A stretch of 64,000 nucleotides of DNA from Paraburkholderia guartelaensis (GTDB lineage Bacteria; Pseudomonadota; Gammaproteobacteria; Burkholderiales; Burkholderiaceae): NCBI RefSeq assembly GCF_004353905.1, contig NZ_SMOD01000006.1:62001-126000 (forward strand). The letters are read 5' to 3'. Numbering within the stretch: position 1 is the first letter of the stretch; the number at the start of each line of letters is the position of its first letter. The notes beneath the pieces are model-generated. The model was not told where the DNA came from. It was given only the letters and a program-made list of their open reading frames with translations, and ran no database searches. The position numbers and the translations under genes were made by a program. This document shows positions 44,586 through 58,156 of this stretch, piece after piece.

Positions 44586-45524
44586 ATGATTCCAGAATTC
44601 ACAACGATCGGCCGGCGCATGCACGGCGGCCGCCTGGCGTGCACCCTGCTGGCTGCGGCCGCGTTCGCGGCGCTCGCCGGCTGTTCCACCTACAACAGCG
44701 TGACGCAGAGTGTTGCCCAGAGCATCACGCCTTACCGCATTACCATTGTGCAAGGCAACTTCGTCTCGGCGGAAGCCGCGGCGCAGATGAAGGTGGGCAT
44801 GTCGCGCGCCGAAGTCAAGCAGCTGCTCGGTACGCCGCTCCTTACCGACATGTTCCATGCGAACCGCTGGGACTACATCTTCTACTTCAAGCGCGGCTCG
44901 ACGGCCGTGGTCCAGCAGCGTGACTTCGTCGTGCTGTTCGAAGGCGACCGCGTAGCGAGTTGGTCGGGCGGTGAAGACCTGCCCTCGAACCTCGAACTGC
45001 TCGCAGAAATCGACGGTGACCGCAGCGGCAAGAAAAAGGCCGTCGCAGCTGCACCGGCGTCGGGCGCTTCGGCGCCGGTGGCGGCTGCAGCGAGCGCGCC
45101 TGACCAGGCTTCGAGCGCGACCGGCCCGACTGTTGGCGACACGGCGCGCACGCCGTCGTCCGAAGTCGGCACCGCCACCAACGCGCTGCCGCAGGACGCC
45201 AACGCGCAGGCGGCCGCCGCCGCGAACCGCGCCACGGAAGCCGTGCAAACGCCGACGGGCCTCACGCCGTCGGTGCGCGCGGGTAATCCGCAGTCGTCGG
45301 CGCTGCCGCAGAACGTCGGCACGATGCCCTCGCAGGTTCAGCTGCATCGTCAGCCGCAGCCGCAAATCCAGGGCGTGCCGCCGAGCAACCCGGTCGGGCC
45401 GACCGCCGGCGCGCAAGGTACCGGCGACACCAATGCGGCGCCTTCGGGCCCCGCACGGGATTCGTCGCTCGCCGCGCCGCCCACGGTGCCGGCCTCGGGG
45501 GCTGCTGCGGCTCCGAGCAACTGA
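44586..45524 (+). CDS. bamE: Outer membrane assembly lipoprotein BamE (OmlA) with long C-terminal tail
   Basis: The protein has 312 residues from ATG 44586 (44619 is an alternative). The signal peptide ends in the lipobox LAGC. The BamE core (about 55-140) shows [48 protein letters not shown] and [11 protein letters not shown]. From about residue 150 a 160-residue Ala/Pro/Ser/Gln-rich tail follows, which is much longer than in E. coli BamE (113 residues) and probably disordered. It acts in the BAM complex that inserts outer-membrane proteins. It is divergent from fur. Confidence 0.92.
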   Translation: MIPEFTTIGRRMHGGRLACTLLAAAAFAALAGCSTYNSVTQSVAQSITPYRITIVQGNFVSAEAAAQMKVGMSRAEVKQLLGTPLLTDMFHANRWDYIFYFKRGSTAVVQQRDFVVLFEGDRVASWSGGEDLPSNLELLAEIDGDRSGKKKAVAAAPASGASAPVAAAASAPDQASSATGPTVGDTARTPSSEVGTATNALPQDANAQAAAAANRATEAVQTPTGLTPSVRAGNPQSSALPQNVGTMPSQVQLHRQPQPQIQGVPPSNPVGPTAGAQGTGDTNAAPSGPARDSSLAAPPTVPASGAAAAPSN

Positions 45525-45696
45525 TCGGCTAACCCAGCCGGTAACACAAGCAGGGCGTGGTGCGCGAGGCGCGCCACGCTTCGATTCGGCGGCCGGGGTG
45601 TCACTACCACCGGCCGCCGCGTTTTTTGGCGGCGGCGCTGCGTGGCGCCTGGTGGCACCCGGCACCGCGGCCAGCGACACATTGCCAGGAAGACTC

Positions 45697-46494
45697 ATGA
45701 AAATCGCAATCGCCGGGGCATCGGGCCGCATGGGCCGCATGCTCATCGAAACCGTCCTGAATTCGCCCGACGTCACGCTTTCGGGCGCGCTCGTGCGCAA
45801 GGGCTCGGCCGCCATCGGACAGGACGCCGGCGCGTTCCTCGGCAAGGACACTGGCGTGCGCATCACCGACGACATTGAGCAGGTTTTCGCGCAAAGCGAC
45901 TGCCTGATCGATTTCACGCGCCCCGAAGGCACGCTCGTGCACCTCGAGGCCGCGCAGCGCCACGGCGTGAAGATGGTGATCGGCACGACCGGCTTCGACG
46001 CCCAGCAAAAGGCGCAGCTCGGCGCGGCCGCGCAGAAGGTCGGCGTCGTGTTCGCGGCCAACATGAGCGTGGGCGTGAACGTCACGCTGAAGCTGCTCGA
46101 ATATGCGGCGCGCTTTTTCGAAACCGGCTATGACATCGAGATCATCGAGGCGCACCATCGCCACAAGGTGGACGCACCTTCGGGCACCGCGCTTGCGATG
46201 GGCGAGGCCGTGGCGCACGCACTCGGCCGTAATCTCGACGAATGCGCCGTGTATGGCCGCGAAGGCGTGACGGGCGAGCGCGACCCGTCGACGATCGGGT
46301 TTTCGGCGATTCGCGGCGGCGATATCGTCGGCGATCATACGGTGCTGTTCGCGGGCATCGGCGAGCGCATCGAGATCACGCACAAGTCCTCGAGCCGCCT
46401 TTCCTACGCGCAAGGCAGCGTGCGCGCCGCGCGCTTTCTGCAGGACAAGGCCCATGGCCTGTACGATATGCAGGACGTGCTCGGCCTGCGCTGA
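45697..46494 (+). CDS. dapB: 4-hydroxy-tetrahydrodipicolinate reductase
   Basis: The protein has 265 residues with AGGAAGA before the ATG. Signatures are the NAD(P) motif [16 protein letters not shown], the catalytic [19 protein letters not shown] (His and Lys), and [15 protein letters not shown]. It reduces the DapA product in the lysine and meso-diaminopimelate pathway. It lies 172 bp behind bamE, as is common in Burkholderia. Confidence 0.96.
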   Translation: MKIAIAGASGRMGRMLIETVLNSPDVTLSGALVRKGSAAIGQDAGAFLGKDTGVRITDDIEQVFAQSDCLIDFTRPEGTLVHLEAAQRHGVKMVIGTTGFDAQQKAQLGAAAQKVGVVFAANMSVGVNVTLKLLEYAARFFETGYDIEIIEAHHRHKVDAPSGTALAMGEAVAHALGRNLDECAVYGREGVTGERDPSTIGFSAIRGGDIVGDHTVLFAGIGERIEITHKSSSRLSYAQGSVRAARFLQDKAHGLYDMQDVLGLR

Positions 46495-46547
46495 GCGTTC
46501 CCCCTACGGTCCGGCGCCTGCGCCGGACGGACAGTGAGCGAGGTCCG

Positions 46548-47276
46548 ATGGCAGCGAGTTCCGGAGTCATTCACTATCTGCAGACGGGCGACGCGGTCAC
46601 CCACGCGGTTGCGTGGGTATTGCTCGCCATGTCGGTCGCGAGCTGGTGTTTCCTCATCATCAAGAGCTGGATCCTCTTGCGCGCGAAGCGCCAGGGGCCG
46701 CGCGCCATTGCGCGCTTCTGGCAGGCGCGCACGCTCGCCGACGGCGTTGCCGCCATGCGTCCGGTCGACCGCGAGCGCGTGTTCCTGCCGTTGGCTCAGG
46801 CGGCGCTCGCCGCAGAGGAAGCCGACACGCCCGGCATGATGCTCGCACGCGTGGACCGCGGCGAGCGCGTGCTGCGCGCGCTGCGCGGCGCGCTGCAGGC
46901 GTCGCAGCGCCGCCTCGAATTCGGGCAGGTCCTGCTCGCCTCGGTGGGCAGCACGGCGCCGTTCGTCGGCCTGCTCGGCACCGTCTGGGGCATCTACCAC
47001 GCGCTCGGCAGCATCGCCGCAAGCGGCCAGGCGATGATCGAGAATGTGGCCGGCCCGGTGGGCGAGGCGCTCATCATGACGGCCTTCGGTCTCGTCGTCG
47101 CGATTCCGGCGGTGCTCGCCTACAACGTGCTGGGTCGTCTCGTGCGCCAGCTTTGCGACGATCTCGACGGCTTCGCCCACGATCTGCACGCCTATGCCTG
47201 CGCGCCGGAAGGCGCGCCGCTGCGCCGCGAAGGTGCGCAGGGTGCGCTGCGCGAAGGCGCGCGCGCCGAGTCGTAG
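46548..47276 (+). CDS. exbB: ExbB/TolQ-family proton channel protein
   Basis: The protein has 242 residues. There are three membrane segments: one near the N-terminus (AVAWVLLAMSVASWCFLIIKSW) and two in the MotA/TolQ/ExbB domain (about 120-205), including LLASVGSTAPFVGLLGTVWGIYHAL and GPVGEALIMTAFGLVVAIPAVLAYN. With the ExbD protein encoded 12 bp later it forms a proton-driven energiser in the inner membrane. No tonB is next to it, so TonB-type or another energised function cannot be settled, but the absence of tolA/tolB favours ExbBD. Confidence 0.88.
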   Translation: MAASSGVIHYLQTGDAVTHAVAWVLLAMSVASWCFLIIKSWILLRAKRQGPRAIARFWQARTLADGVAAMRPVDRERVFLPLAQAALAAEEADTPGMMLARVDRGERVLRALRGALQASQRRLEFGQVLLASVGSTAPFVGLLGTVWGIYHALGSIAASGQAMIENVAGPVGEALIMTAFGLVVAIPAVLAYNVLGRLVRQLCDDLDGFAHDLHAYACAPEGAPLRREGAQGALREGARAES

Positions 47277-47288
47277 GAGGCAACGCGT

Positions 47289-50481
<3,193 letters not shown>

Positions 50482-50581
50482 CGAGGCAAACCAAGGCCAT
50501 GTCGAGCGGCGTAGCGCGCGAAGCACGTGCGGCGCCGCTCAGCCGACACCGGCGACTCTGTCGCGAACCCAGGGAGTCCAT

Positions 50582-51145
50582 GTGATTCGCAGATCGTTTC
50601 TCAGGTTGTTCCCGCTCGTCGCGGGCAGCGCGCTGGCCCTCTCGGCGTGCGGCTTCCAGCTGCGCGGCGAGGAGAACTTCGCCTTCAAGCGCCTCGCCGT
50701 GGTCGGCGCGCCGCCGCCGCTCGCCGGGCGCCTCTCGCGTATGGTCGAAGGCGGCAGCGATTCGGTGGTGGTCGACTCGGTGGCCAATGCCGACGCCGTG
50801 CTGCACTTGTCCGAAGGGCGCAGTTTCAGCACACTCACGCTCAATTCGCTCGGCGCGGTCGTGGAATATCAGGTCAACTATTCGCTGAGCTATACGTTGA
50901 CGAGACCGGACGGAACCGTGCTGATCCAGCCGAGCGCGATTTCGCTGAACCGAGCGATGACTTATAGCGATCAGTACTCGACCGCCAAGTCGCAGGAAGC
51001 CGAACTGCTGTTCACCGACATGCAGAACGACGCCGTCGACCAGCTCATGCGGCGCCTTGCCGTGCTGAAATCGATCAACCCGACGCCCGATCAGGTCGTG
51101 CCGGGTGTCGCCCCGCGCGCACCGCTGCCGCCGCCGCCGCTGTAA
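50582..51145 (+). CDS. lptE: LPS-assembly lipoprotein LptE
   Basis: The protein has 187 residues from a GTG preceded by AGGGAG; an overlapping ATG two bases earlier is out of frame. The lipobox is LSAC at about residue 22, followed by GFQLRGEENFAFKRLAVVG, typical of LptE. It plugs the LptD barrel and helps export LPS to the cell surface. It lies between leuS and holA, the usual location. Confidence 0.92.
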   Translation: MIRRSFLRLFPLVAGSALALSACGFQLRGEENFAFKRLAVVGAPPPLAGRLSRMVEGGSDSVVVDSVANADAVLHLSEGRSFSTLTLNSLGAVVEYQVNYSLSYTLTRPDGTVLIQPSAISLNRAMTYSDQYSTAKSQEAELLFTDMQNDAVDQLMRRLAVLKSINPTPDQVVPGVAPRAPLPPPPL

Positions 51146-51188
51146 TGCGCACTGTTTCCATCTTCTGAGCGACCTTCGACCGAGCGAC

Positions 51189-52403
51189 ATGCAACTGCGA
51201 CCCGACGCACTCGAACCGCACCTCGCGAGAGGGCTGGCCGGCCTGTACGTCGTCTATGGCGACGAACACCTGCTCGCCCAGGAGGCGTGCGACCGCATCC
51301 GCGCGGCTGCGCGCGCGGCGGGCTTTACCGACCGCTCGGTGTTCACCGTCGAGCGCGGCTTCGACTGGAGTTCGCTGCTCGGCGCGAGCCAGTCGATGTC
51401 GCTGTTCGGCGATCGCCAACTGGTGGAGTTGCGCATTCCGTCGGGCAAGCCCGGCAAGGAAGGCGCGGACGCGCTCAAGACGCTCGCCGCCGCCTCGAAT
51501 CCCGATGTGCTGATGCTCGTCACGCTGCCGCGCCTCGACGCTGCCACGCAGAAGTCTGCGTGGTTCACGGCGCTGGCCGAGAGCGGTGTCGCGCTGAAGA
51601 TCGATCCCGTCGAGCGCGCGGCGCTGCCGAACTGGATCGGCCAGCGTCTGGCGCTGCAAGGCCAGCGCGTGGCGCCCGGCGAGGACGGCCGGCGCGCGCT
51701 GCAATTCGTGGCGGAGCGGGTGGAAGGCAACCTGCTGGCGGCGCATCAGGAAATCCAGAAGCTTGGGCTGCTGTATCCGCAAGGTGTGCTGAGCTTCGAG
51801 CAGATTCACGACGCCGTGCTCAACGTCGCGCGCTACGACGTATTCAAGCTCAACGAAGCGATGCTTACAGGTGACGTTGGCCGTCTCGCGCGCATGCTCG
51901 ACGGGCTGCAGGGCGAAGGCGAGGCTTCGGTGCTGGTGCTGTGGGCCGTGGTCGAGGAAATCCGCACGCTGTTGCGCATCAAGCGCGGCGTGGCGGCGGG
52001 CAAGCCGCTCGCCATGCTGCTGCGCGAGAACCGCGTGTGGGGGCCGCGCGAGCGGCTCATCGGGCCGGCGCTGTCGCGCCTGAGTGAAGCGACGCTGGAG
52101 CGCGGTCTCGCGCTCGCGGCGCGCCTCGACCGCCAGGTCAAGGGGCTGTCGGGTCAATCGCGCGCCGACTGGCGTAATGCGCTGCCGCCCGATGCCTGGG
52201 ACGGCCTGTTCGAACTCGCCATGACCGTGGCCGCCCCTCGCGACGGTGCACCGCAGGCGCGCGCCGCCGCCGGTGCGCGCGGCGCGGCGGCGCCTGGGCG
52301 CGCACAGCCGGGTGCTCAGCCAACTGGCCCAGCCGCGGCTGCAGCCGCCGCAGCGGCTGCAGCCCGACCGCGCACCGCAGGGCCGTCGCGCCGGCCAGGC
52401 TGA
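51189..52403 (+). CDS. holA: DNA polymerase III delta subunit
   Basis: The protein has 404 residues from ATG 51189. The clamp-loader delta fold is recognised from PHLARGLAGLYVVYGDEHLLAQEACDRIR, DRQLVELRIPSGKPGKEG, VAERVEGNLLAAHQEIQKL and VLWAVVEEIRTLLRI. It opens the beta clamp at the replication fork. After about residue 345 comes a 60-residue tail rich in Ala, Pro and Gly with a run of Ala (52330-52375), encoded by GCAGCC-type repeats; this tail is not part of the conserved protein. Confidence 0.94.
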   Translation: MQLRPDALEPHLARGLAGLYVVYGDEHLLAQEACDRIRAAARAAGFTDRSVFTVERGFDWSSLLGASQSMSLFGDRQLVELRIPSGKPGKEGADALKTLAAASNPDVLMLVTLPRLDAATQKSAWFTALAESGVALKIDPVERAALPNWIGQRLALQGQRVAPGEDGRRALQFVAERVEGNLLAAHQEIQKLGLLYPQGVLSFEQIHDAVLNVARYDVFKLNEAMLTGDVGRLARMLDGLQGEGEASVLVLWAVVEEIRTLLRIKRGVAAGKPLAMLLRENRVWGPRERLIGPALSRLSEATLERGLALAARLDRQVKGLSGQSRADWRNALPPDAWDGLFELAMTVAAPRDGAPQARAAAGARGAAAPGRAQPGAQPTGPAAAAAAAAAAARPRTAGPSRRPG

Positions 52404-52601
52404 AGCGTTTCGCGCTTGCCTGAACCGGCCTTCGGCGCCTGCTTTCCGCCCGCCGCACGGCCGGTGCACCTGCCGAGCCGCCCGGCCATCTCCAGCAAAC
52501 CTTGGTGGCTCGCCTTAAAATCGGGCTGAACCGCTTTGAATCGAACCGCGCTTGGGCAGCTCATCTGACTGCGCCTCACGCGCCGCATGACGAAAGACAC
52601 C

Positions 52602-53873
52602 ATGGATATCGACCAGTACATGACCGACCTCGGCCGCCGCGCACGCAACGCTTCGCGCGCGATGGCACGAGCCACGACCGCCGCAAAGAACGCGGCGCTC
52701 GAAGCGGTGGCGCAAGCCATCGAGCGCGACGCGCAGCAATTAAAGGATGCGAACGCACGCGACCTCGCGCGCGCGAAGGAAAAGGGCCACGACGCGGCCT
52801 TCATCGACCGCCTCACGCTGTCGGACAAGGCGCTCAAGACCATGGTTGAAGGCCTGCGCCAGGTGATGGCGCTGCCCGACCCGATCGGCGAGATCAGCAA
52901 CCTCAAGTTCCGTCCGAGCGGCATTCAGGTGGGTCAGATGCGCGTGCCGCTGGGCGTGATCGGCATCATCTACGAGTCGCGGCCCAACGTGACGATCGAC
53001 GCGGCCGCGTTGTGCCTGAAGTCGGGCAACGCGACAATTCTGCGCGGCGGCTCCGAGGCGCTCGAATGCAATACAGCGCTCGCGAAGCTGATTGGCGAAG
53101 GGCTGGCTGCGGCGGGATTGCCGCAGGATGCGGTGCAAGTGGTCGAGACCGCTGACCGCGCGGCCGTCGGCAAGCTCATCACGATGACGGAATACGTGGA
53201 TGTGATCGTGCCGCGCGGCGGCAAGAGCCTGATTGAGCGCCTGATGGCCGAAGCACGCGTGCCGATGATCAAGCACCTCGACGGCATCTGCCATGTCTAC
53301 GTGGACGACCGAGCCGATCTCGCGAAAGCGCTGACCGTGTGCGACAACGCCAAGACGCACCGCTACGGCACCTGCAACACGATGGAGACGCTGCTCGTGG
53401 CGCGCGGCATCGCGCACGACGTGCTGCCGCCGCTTGGCCGCCTGTATCGCGAGAAGGAAGTCGAACTGCGCGTCGATGCCGCGGCGCGCTCGATTCTCGC
53501 CGACGCGGGCGTGGGTCCGCTGGTGGATGCGACCGAAGAGGACTGGCGTACCGAGTACCTCGCGCCCGTGCTGGCGGTGAAGGTGGTCGATACGCTCGAC
53601 GACGCGATCGAGCACATCAACGCCTACGGCTCGCACCACACGGATGCGATCGTCACCGAAGATCACGACCGCGCCATGCGTTTCCTGCGCGAAGTCGACT
53701 CGGCGAGCGTGATGGTCAACGCCTCGACGCGCTTTGCCGACGGATTCGAGTTCGGTCTGGGTGCGGAGATCGGCATTTCGAACGACAAGCTGCATGCGCG
53801 CGGCCCGGTCGGCCTGGAAGGGCTGACTTCGCTGAAGTACGTGGTCCTCGGCCACGGCGAAGGCCGTCAATAG
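52602..53873 (+). CDS. proA: Gamma-glutamyl phosphate reductase
   Basis: The protein has 423 residues from ATG 52602 (52587 is an alternative five codons earlier). Aldehyde-dehydrogenase-fold signatures are [45 protein letters not shown] and [14 protein letters not shown] with the catalytic Cys, then [16 protein letters not shown]. It reduces gamma-glutamyl phosphate to the semialdehyde in proline synthesis. It is on the same strand as holA, 198 bp behind. Confidence 0.96.
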   Translation: MDIDQYMTDLGRRARNASRAMARATTAAKNAALEAVAQAIERDAQQLKDANARDLARAKEKGHDAAFIDRLTLSDKALKTMVEGLRQVMALPDPIGEISNLKFRPSGIQVGQMRVPLGVIGIIYESRPNVTIDAAALCLKSGNATILRGGSEALECNTALAKLIGEGLAAAGLPQDAVQVVETADRAAVGKLITMTEYVDVIVPRGGKSLIERLMAEARVPMIKHLDGICHVYVDDRADLAKALTVCDNAKTHRYGTCNTMETLLVARGIAHDVLPPLGRLYREKEVELRVDAAARSILADAGVGPLVDATEEDWRTEYLAPVLAVKVVDTLDDAIEHINAYGSHHTDAIVTEDHDRAMRFLREVDSASVMVNASTRFADGFEFGLGAEIGISNDKLHARGPVGLEGLTSLKYVVLGHGEGRQ

Positions 53874-53948
53874 TCACGCATCGCACGGGGCGGAGCACGG
53901 CGTGACGCGCCGCCTCGTTGCACAATCGCTCACGAAGAAGAAAAAATA

Positions 53949-54371
53949 ATGTCGATGCTCTGGGTCAAGACGTTTCACATCGTGCTCATCGCCTCGTGGT
54001 TCGCGGGCCTGTTCTACCTGCCGCGCATCTTCGTGAACCTCGCGATGGAAACTGAGCCGGCGGCCGTCAAGCGCCTGCTGATCATGGCGCGCAAGCTCTA
54101 CCGATTCATGACGATGATCGCCGTGCCCGCGCTCTTGTGCGGGCTGTGGCTGTGGCTCGTGGTGGGCATCGGGCGCGGCCAGGGCTGGATCCACGCGAAA
54201 GTGGGCGTGGTGGTGCTGCTCATCGTCTATCACGCGTACTGCGGTCGTTTGCTGAAGACCTTCGAACGCGGCGAGAACCGCCGCTCCGACAAGTGGTACC
54301 GCATGTTCAACGAGCTTCCCGTGCTCGGCATGCTGGCGGCGGTGGCGCTCGCCGTCATCAAGCCGTTCTGA
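53949..54371 (+). CDS. hemJ: HemJ-like protoporphyrinogen IX oxidase / CopD-family membrane protein
   Basis: The protein has 140 residues and four membrane helices. Features typical of HemJ (UPF0093) are WVKTFHIVLIASWFAGLFYLPRIFVN with the conserved His at about 10, WIHAKVGVVVLLIVYHAYCG with Lys and His, and MFNELPVLGMLAAVALAV. HemJ oxidises protoporphyrinogen IX in heme synthesis in organisms lacking HemG or HemY. Annotation as 'CopD family' is a common alternative. It is 75 bp after proA. Confidence 0.78.
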   Translation: MSMLWVKTFHIVLIASWFAGLFYLPRIFVNLAMETEPAAVKRLLIMARKLYRFMTMIAVPALLCGLWLWLVVGIGRGQGWIHAKVGVVVLLIVYHAYCGRLLKTFERGENRRSDKWYRMFNELPVLGMLAAVALAVIKPF

Positions 54372-54451
54372 CGCTCGATATCCTCCGTCCTCTCCCAATC
54401 CGCGTCAGGCTGAAACACCAGGCTCTGCCGAGCGACGTAAGGCGCTGATGT

Positions 54452-55309
54452 TCAACTGTTCGCGTCCAGCCTTCTTCGCGCGATGATCTCCTTCGCATCG
54501 GCGAGTTTCTCCGCAAGCTCCGGACCGCGCTGCAGCGCGACACCGACCGCGAGAATGTCGCCGATCGCGAGATGTGAAGTCCGCGAAGTCATCGGTGAGA
54601 AGACGTCGGTGTCCTCATCCACGTTCGCGTGCAGGCCGACGCTCGCAAGACGCGCGAGCGGCGAAGTGCCATGCGTAATGGCGATTACCTTCGCGCCGCG
54701 ATCGAGCGCCGTGCGCGCGGCGTCCACGATGTCGCGCGTGCGCCCCGTGTTCGAGATCGCCACGACCACATCGCCGGGTCCCAGTAACGCTGCCGACATC
54801 AGGAACGTATGCGGGTCTGAATACGCCACGCTCGGCATGCCGAGGCGAAAGAACTTGTGCTGCATGTCCTGTGCGGCGATGCCCGAGCCGCCCGCGCCGT
54901 AGAACTCGATACGCGCCGCATGTGCGAGCAGGCCGATCGCCGCGGCGAGCGAGTCCGTGGAGAGGTTGTTGCGCACCTGCACGAGCGCGCCGATGGTGCG
55001 CTCGAGCACCTTGGCTGCGACGCCAGGCACGGGCTCGTCCGGTCTCACGTCGCGGTACACGGCCGGATGCTCGGTCGGCAGATCCGCGGCAACGGCCTGC
55101 GCGAGCCGAATCTTGAACTCCCGGAATCCCGAGAATCCCAACGCATGGCAGAACCGCGCGATGGTCGGCTGGCTCACGCCCGCGCGCTCGGCAACCTCGG
55201 TCATCGACAGATCGAGCACCTCGCGCGGAGCCTGAATCACGTAATCGGCGAGCTTGCGCTCCGAAGGGCGCAATTGCTCGCGCATGGCTTTCACCTGGGA
55301 CAGCAGCAT
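54452..55309 (-). CDS. hexR: HexR, RpiR-family repressor of the Entner-Doudoroff genes
   Basis: The protein has 285 residues. The HTH domain (about 1-80) has LRPSERKLADYVIQAPREVLDLSMTEVAERAGVSQPTIARFCHALG and FREFKIRLAQ. The SIS domain (about 125-260) has RIEFYGAGGSGIAAQDMQHKFFRLG and VVVAISNTGRTRDIVDAA. HexR is known to be released from DNA by 2-keto-3-deoxy-6-phosphogluconate, the product of Edd. It is divergent from edd-eda, and matching boxes lie on both promoters. It differs clearly from the RpiR protein at 4026. Confidence 0.9.
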   Translation of the reverse strand: MLLSQVKAMREQLRPSERKLADYVIQAPREVLDLSMTEVAERAGVSQPTIARFCHALGFSGFREFKIRLAQAVAADLPTEHPAVYRDVRPDEPVPGVAAKVLERTIGALVQVRNNLSTDSLAAAIGLLAHAARIEFYGAGGSGIAAQDMQHKFFRLGMPSVAYSDPHTFLMSAALLGPGDVVVAISNTGRTRDIVDAARTALDRGAKVIAITHGTSPLARLASVGLHANVDEDTDVFSPMTSRTSHLAIGDILAVGVALQRGPELAEKLADAKEIIARRRLDANS

Positions 55310-55363
55310 CTAGAAACTCGCACTATGCTGAAAGATCCGTGGACTATAACGGATCAGACGTTA

Positions 55364-55378
55364 TGTACAAAAACTACA
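55364..55378. promoter_or_regulatory. HexR-type box on the hexR promoter
   Basis: TGTACAAAAACTACA has TGTA and TACA arms in the spacing of HexR sites. On the minus strand it covers the -35 (TTGTAC, 55370-55365) of a promoter whose -10 is TATAGT (55348-55343) with a 16-bp spacer. It implies autorepression. Confidence 0.65.
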
Positions 55379-55486
55379 GGATCGCCTTTTGCTTCTTTCC
55401 GGTTCCTGCGCGCATCAACGCGCAAGGCCTGTAGATAATGAGACTAGGCGTTCGTTTAACGTTGCGCTCCCAGGGTCTTACCGGGA

Positions 55487-55515
55487 TTGTCGTCTTGTAG
55501 TTTTTCTACTAACAT
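55487..55515 (+). promoter_or_regulatory. edd promoter with HexR-type box in the spacer
   Basis: TTGTCG (55487-55492) and TAACAT (55510-55515) are 17 bp apart. TTGTAGTTTTTCTACTA (55496-55512), a palindrome with GTAG and CTAC arms, fills the spacer. This is the textbook position for a repressor that blocks polymerase binding. It resembles the box at 55364-55378 read in reverse. Confidence 0.7.
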
Positions 55516-55598
55516 CGCGCCATCGCTGTCTGGTGCGCCCAAAGTGCGCCTGATCTGGCCCCGAGCGTCCCCGCCGTGACAAGAAGGAAGGAGATTCG

Positions 55599-57491
55599 AT
55601 GGTTTCCCCGCATTCTCAATTGATGAAGGTCACGCAGCGCGTGATCGAGCGCAGCAAGCCCACGCGCGAGGCCTATCTGGCGCGCATCGCGGCGGCTCAG
55701 GACCGGTTCCCGGCGCGCGGCGCACTCTCATGCGCGAATCTGGCCCACGGTTTCGCCGGCCTTGAAGGCCGCGACAAGATCTCGATCAAGTCGATTCGCG
55801 AGCCCAATATCGGCATCGTCTCGGCATACAACGAGATGCTCTCGGCTCACGCGCCCTACAAGGATTTCCCCGACATCATCAAGAAGGCGGCCCGCGAAGG
55901 CGGCGGCGTCGCGCAGTTCGCGGGCGGCGTGCCGGCGATGTGCGATGGCGTGACGCAAGGCAACGCCGGCATGGAGCTGTCGCTCTTTTCGCGTGAAGTG
56001 ATCGCGATGAGCACGGCCGTTGCGCTCACGCACAACATGTTCGATGCGGCGCTGTGCCTCGGCGTGTGCGACAAGATCGTGCCGGGCCTCTTGATCGGCG
56101 CGCTGCAATTCGGCCATCTGCCGACCATTTTCGTGCCCGCCGGCCCGATGACGAGCGGCATCACGAACGACGACAAGGCCAAGGTGCGCCAGCAGTTCGC
56201 CACCGGCCAATGCGATCGCGCGGCGCTGCTCGAATCCGAAGCCGCCGCGTATCACGGCCACGGCACCTGCACGTTCTACGGCACGGCCAACAGCAACCAG
56301 ATGCTCATGGAAATCATGGGCCTGCATCTGCCGGGTTCGGCCTTCATCCATCCGCATACGCCGTTGCGCGACGAACTCACCGCCGCTGCGGCGCGCCGCG
56401 TGCTTGAGCTCACCGTCGAACGCGGCAATTACACGCCGATCGGCCACGTGGTCGACGAGAAGGCCGTGATCAACGGCATCGTCGCGCTGATGGCGACGGG
56501 CGGCTCGACCAACCATACGCTGCACCTCGTGGCGATGGCGCGGGCGGCGGGCATCATCATCGACTGGAACGACTTCGACGTGCTTTCGGACGCCGTGCCG
56601 CTGCTCGCGCGCGTCTATCCGAACGGCAAGGCCGACGTGAATCATTTCCACGCGGCAGGCGGCATCGCCTTCCTCGTGCGCGAACTGCTCGACGGCGGGC
56701 TGCTGCACGAAGACGTGAATACCGTTGCGGGCCGTGGGCTGCGTCATTACACCGAGGAGCCGAAGCTCATCGACGGCAAGCTCACCTGGGTGCCGGCGGT
56801 CGAGAAGAGCGCCGACGAGACCGTGCTGCGTCCGCTCCCGACGCCGTTCCAGCCGGACGGCGGCCTGCGTCTGATGCAGGGGCGTCTCGGCCGTGGCGTC
56901 ATCAAGGTCTCCGCTGTCGCGCCGGAGCGCCGCAAGGTGCGTGCGCCTGCCATCGTGTTCGATTCGCAGGAAGCCGTGCAGGAAGCGTTCGACCGCGGCG
57001 AACTCGAGCGCGATTTCGTGGCCGTGGTGCGCTTCCAGGGCGCGCGCGCCAATGGCATGCCGGAGCTGCACCGCCTCACGCCGTTGCTCGGCGTGATGCA
57101 GGACAAGGGCTTTCACGTGGCGCTCGTGACTGACGGGCGCATGTCGGGCGCGTCGGGCAAGGTGCCCGCGGTCATCCACGTTTCGCCGGAAACGCTGCTG
57201 CACGGCCCGATCGGCAAGGTACGCGACGGCGATACGATCGTGATCGACGCGGTGGAAGGCGTGCTCGACGTCGAAGTGGATGCCGCTGAGTGGGACGCCC
57301 GCCCGGTCGCGCAGCCCGCGCACCAGGAACTCAATGAAGTGGGCTTTGGCCGCGAGCTGTTCGGCGTGTTCCGCGCCACCGCCGCGCCGGCGGAGCTGGG
57401 CGCCACGGTGTTCGGTCCGCTCGTGGGCGAGCAGGCCGCGCCCGCACCGGCCGCGGCTGCCGCCCATGCGCCGGCCCACGCCGCGAACTAA
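55599..57491 (+). CDS. edd: Phosphogluconate dehydratase (Entner-Doudoroff)
   Basis: The protein has 630 residues with GAAGGAAGGAGA upstream. The IlvD/Edd family is clear: [70 protein letters not shown] with Fe-S Cys residues, [26 protein letters not shown] with another Cys, and [15 protein letters not shown]. It dehydrates 6-phosphogluconate to KDPG. It is followed 23 bp later by eda. The last 20 residues are Ala/Pro/His-rich and dispensable-looking. Confidence 0.96.
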   Translation: MVSPHSQLMKVTQRVIERSKPTREAYLARIAAAQDRFPARGALSCANLAHGFAGLEGRDKISIKSIREPNIGIVSAYNEMLSAHAPYKDFPDIIKKAAREGGGVAQFAGGVPAMCDGVTQGNAGMELSLFSREVIAMSTAVALTHNMFDAALCLGVCDKIVPGLLIGALQFGHLPTIFVPAGPMTSGITNDDKAKVRQQFATGQCDRAALLESEAAAYHGHGTCTFYGTANSNQMLMEIMGLHLPGSAFIHPHTPLRDELTAAAARRVLELTVERGNYTPIGHVVDEKAVINGIVALMATGGSTNHTLHLVAMARAAGIIIDWNDFDVLSDAVPLLARVYPNGKADVNHFHAAGGIAFLVRELLDGGLLHEDVNTVAGRGLRHYTEEPKLIDGKLTWVPAVEKSADETVLRPLPTPFQPDGGLRLMQGRLGRGVIKVSAVAPERRKVRAPAIVFDSQEAVQEAFDRGELERDFVAVVRFQGARANGMPELHRLTPLLGVMQDKGFHVALVTDGRMSGASGKVPAVIHVSPETLLHGPIGKVRDGDTIVIDAVEGVLDVEVDAAEWDARPVAQPAHQELNEVGFGRELFGVFRATAAPAELGATVFGPLVGEQAAPAPAAAAAHAPAHAAN

Positions 57492-57514
57492 ATTCATCAT
57501 CAAGGAGCCTGAAC

Positions 57515-58156
57515 ATGGCAAATAGCACAGTCGCCGACATCGTTCGCCTCGGTCCCGTTATCCCGGTGCTCGCATTCGATACGCCGGAGCAGGGCGAGCA
57601 CGTTTCCCGCGCGCTCCACGCGGGCGGCGTGAAGGTGCTCGAAATCACGCTGCGCACGAAGGCCGGCCTCGAAGCCATCGAGCGCGCCGCGAAGATCGCG
57701 CCGGACATCGTCGTGGGCGTGGGCACGATCACGAAGCCCGAGCACTGCGCGCTCGCGAAGAAGGCCGGCGCACAGTTTGGCGTTTCGCCGGGCCTCACGC
57801 GCGAGATCCATCAGGCTTCGCTCGACGCGGGCCTGCCGCTGCTGCCGGGCGTGATGACGCCGACCGACATCATCGTCGCGATGGAACTGGGCTACGAGAT
57901 CGTCAAGTTCTTCCCGGCGGTTCCGGCCGGTGGCCTGAATATGCTGCAGGCCTTCCACGGCCCGTTCCCGACGCTCAAGTTCTGCCCGACGGGCGGTATC
58001 AGCGCCGAATCCGCGCCGACCTTCCTCGCGCTGCCCAACGTGGTGTGCGTGGGTGGCTCGTGGCTCACGCCGAAGGCGGCCATCGCCGCGCAGAACTGGG
58101 ACGAAGTCACGCGCCTTGCGCACGCCGCAAGCGAGCTGTCGCGTCCGGTGCGCTAA
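57515..58156 (+). CDS. eda: KDPG/KHG aldolase
   Basis: The protein has 213 residues with AAGGAGC before the ATG. The catalytic Glu lies in VKVLEITLRTKAGLEAIE, GVGTITKPEH follows, and the Schiff-base Lys is in YEIVKFFPAVPAGG, with FCPTGGISAESAPTFLALPNVVCVGGSWL. It splits KDPG into pyruvate and glyceraldehyde 3-phosphate. It completes the Entner-Doudoroff pair with Edd and is distinct from DgoA at 10246. Confidence 0.96.
   Translation: MANSTVADIVRLGPVIPVLAFDTPEQGEHVSRALHAGGVKVLEITLRTKAGLEAIERAAKIAPDIVVGVGTITKPEHCALAKKAGAQFGVSPGLTREIHQASLDAGLPLLPGVMTPTDIIVAMELGYEIVKFFPAVPAGGLNMLQAFHGPFPTLKFCPTGGISAESAPTFLALPNVVCVGGSWLTPKAAIAAQNWDEVTRLAHAASELSRPVR

Noticed and set aside
52330..52375. GCAGCC repeats at the holA end as a regulatory or phase-variable repeat
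   Set aside because: They are imperfect Ala codons within a low-complexity C-terminal tail; there is no sign that slippage would switch anything.
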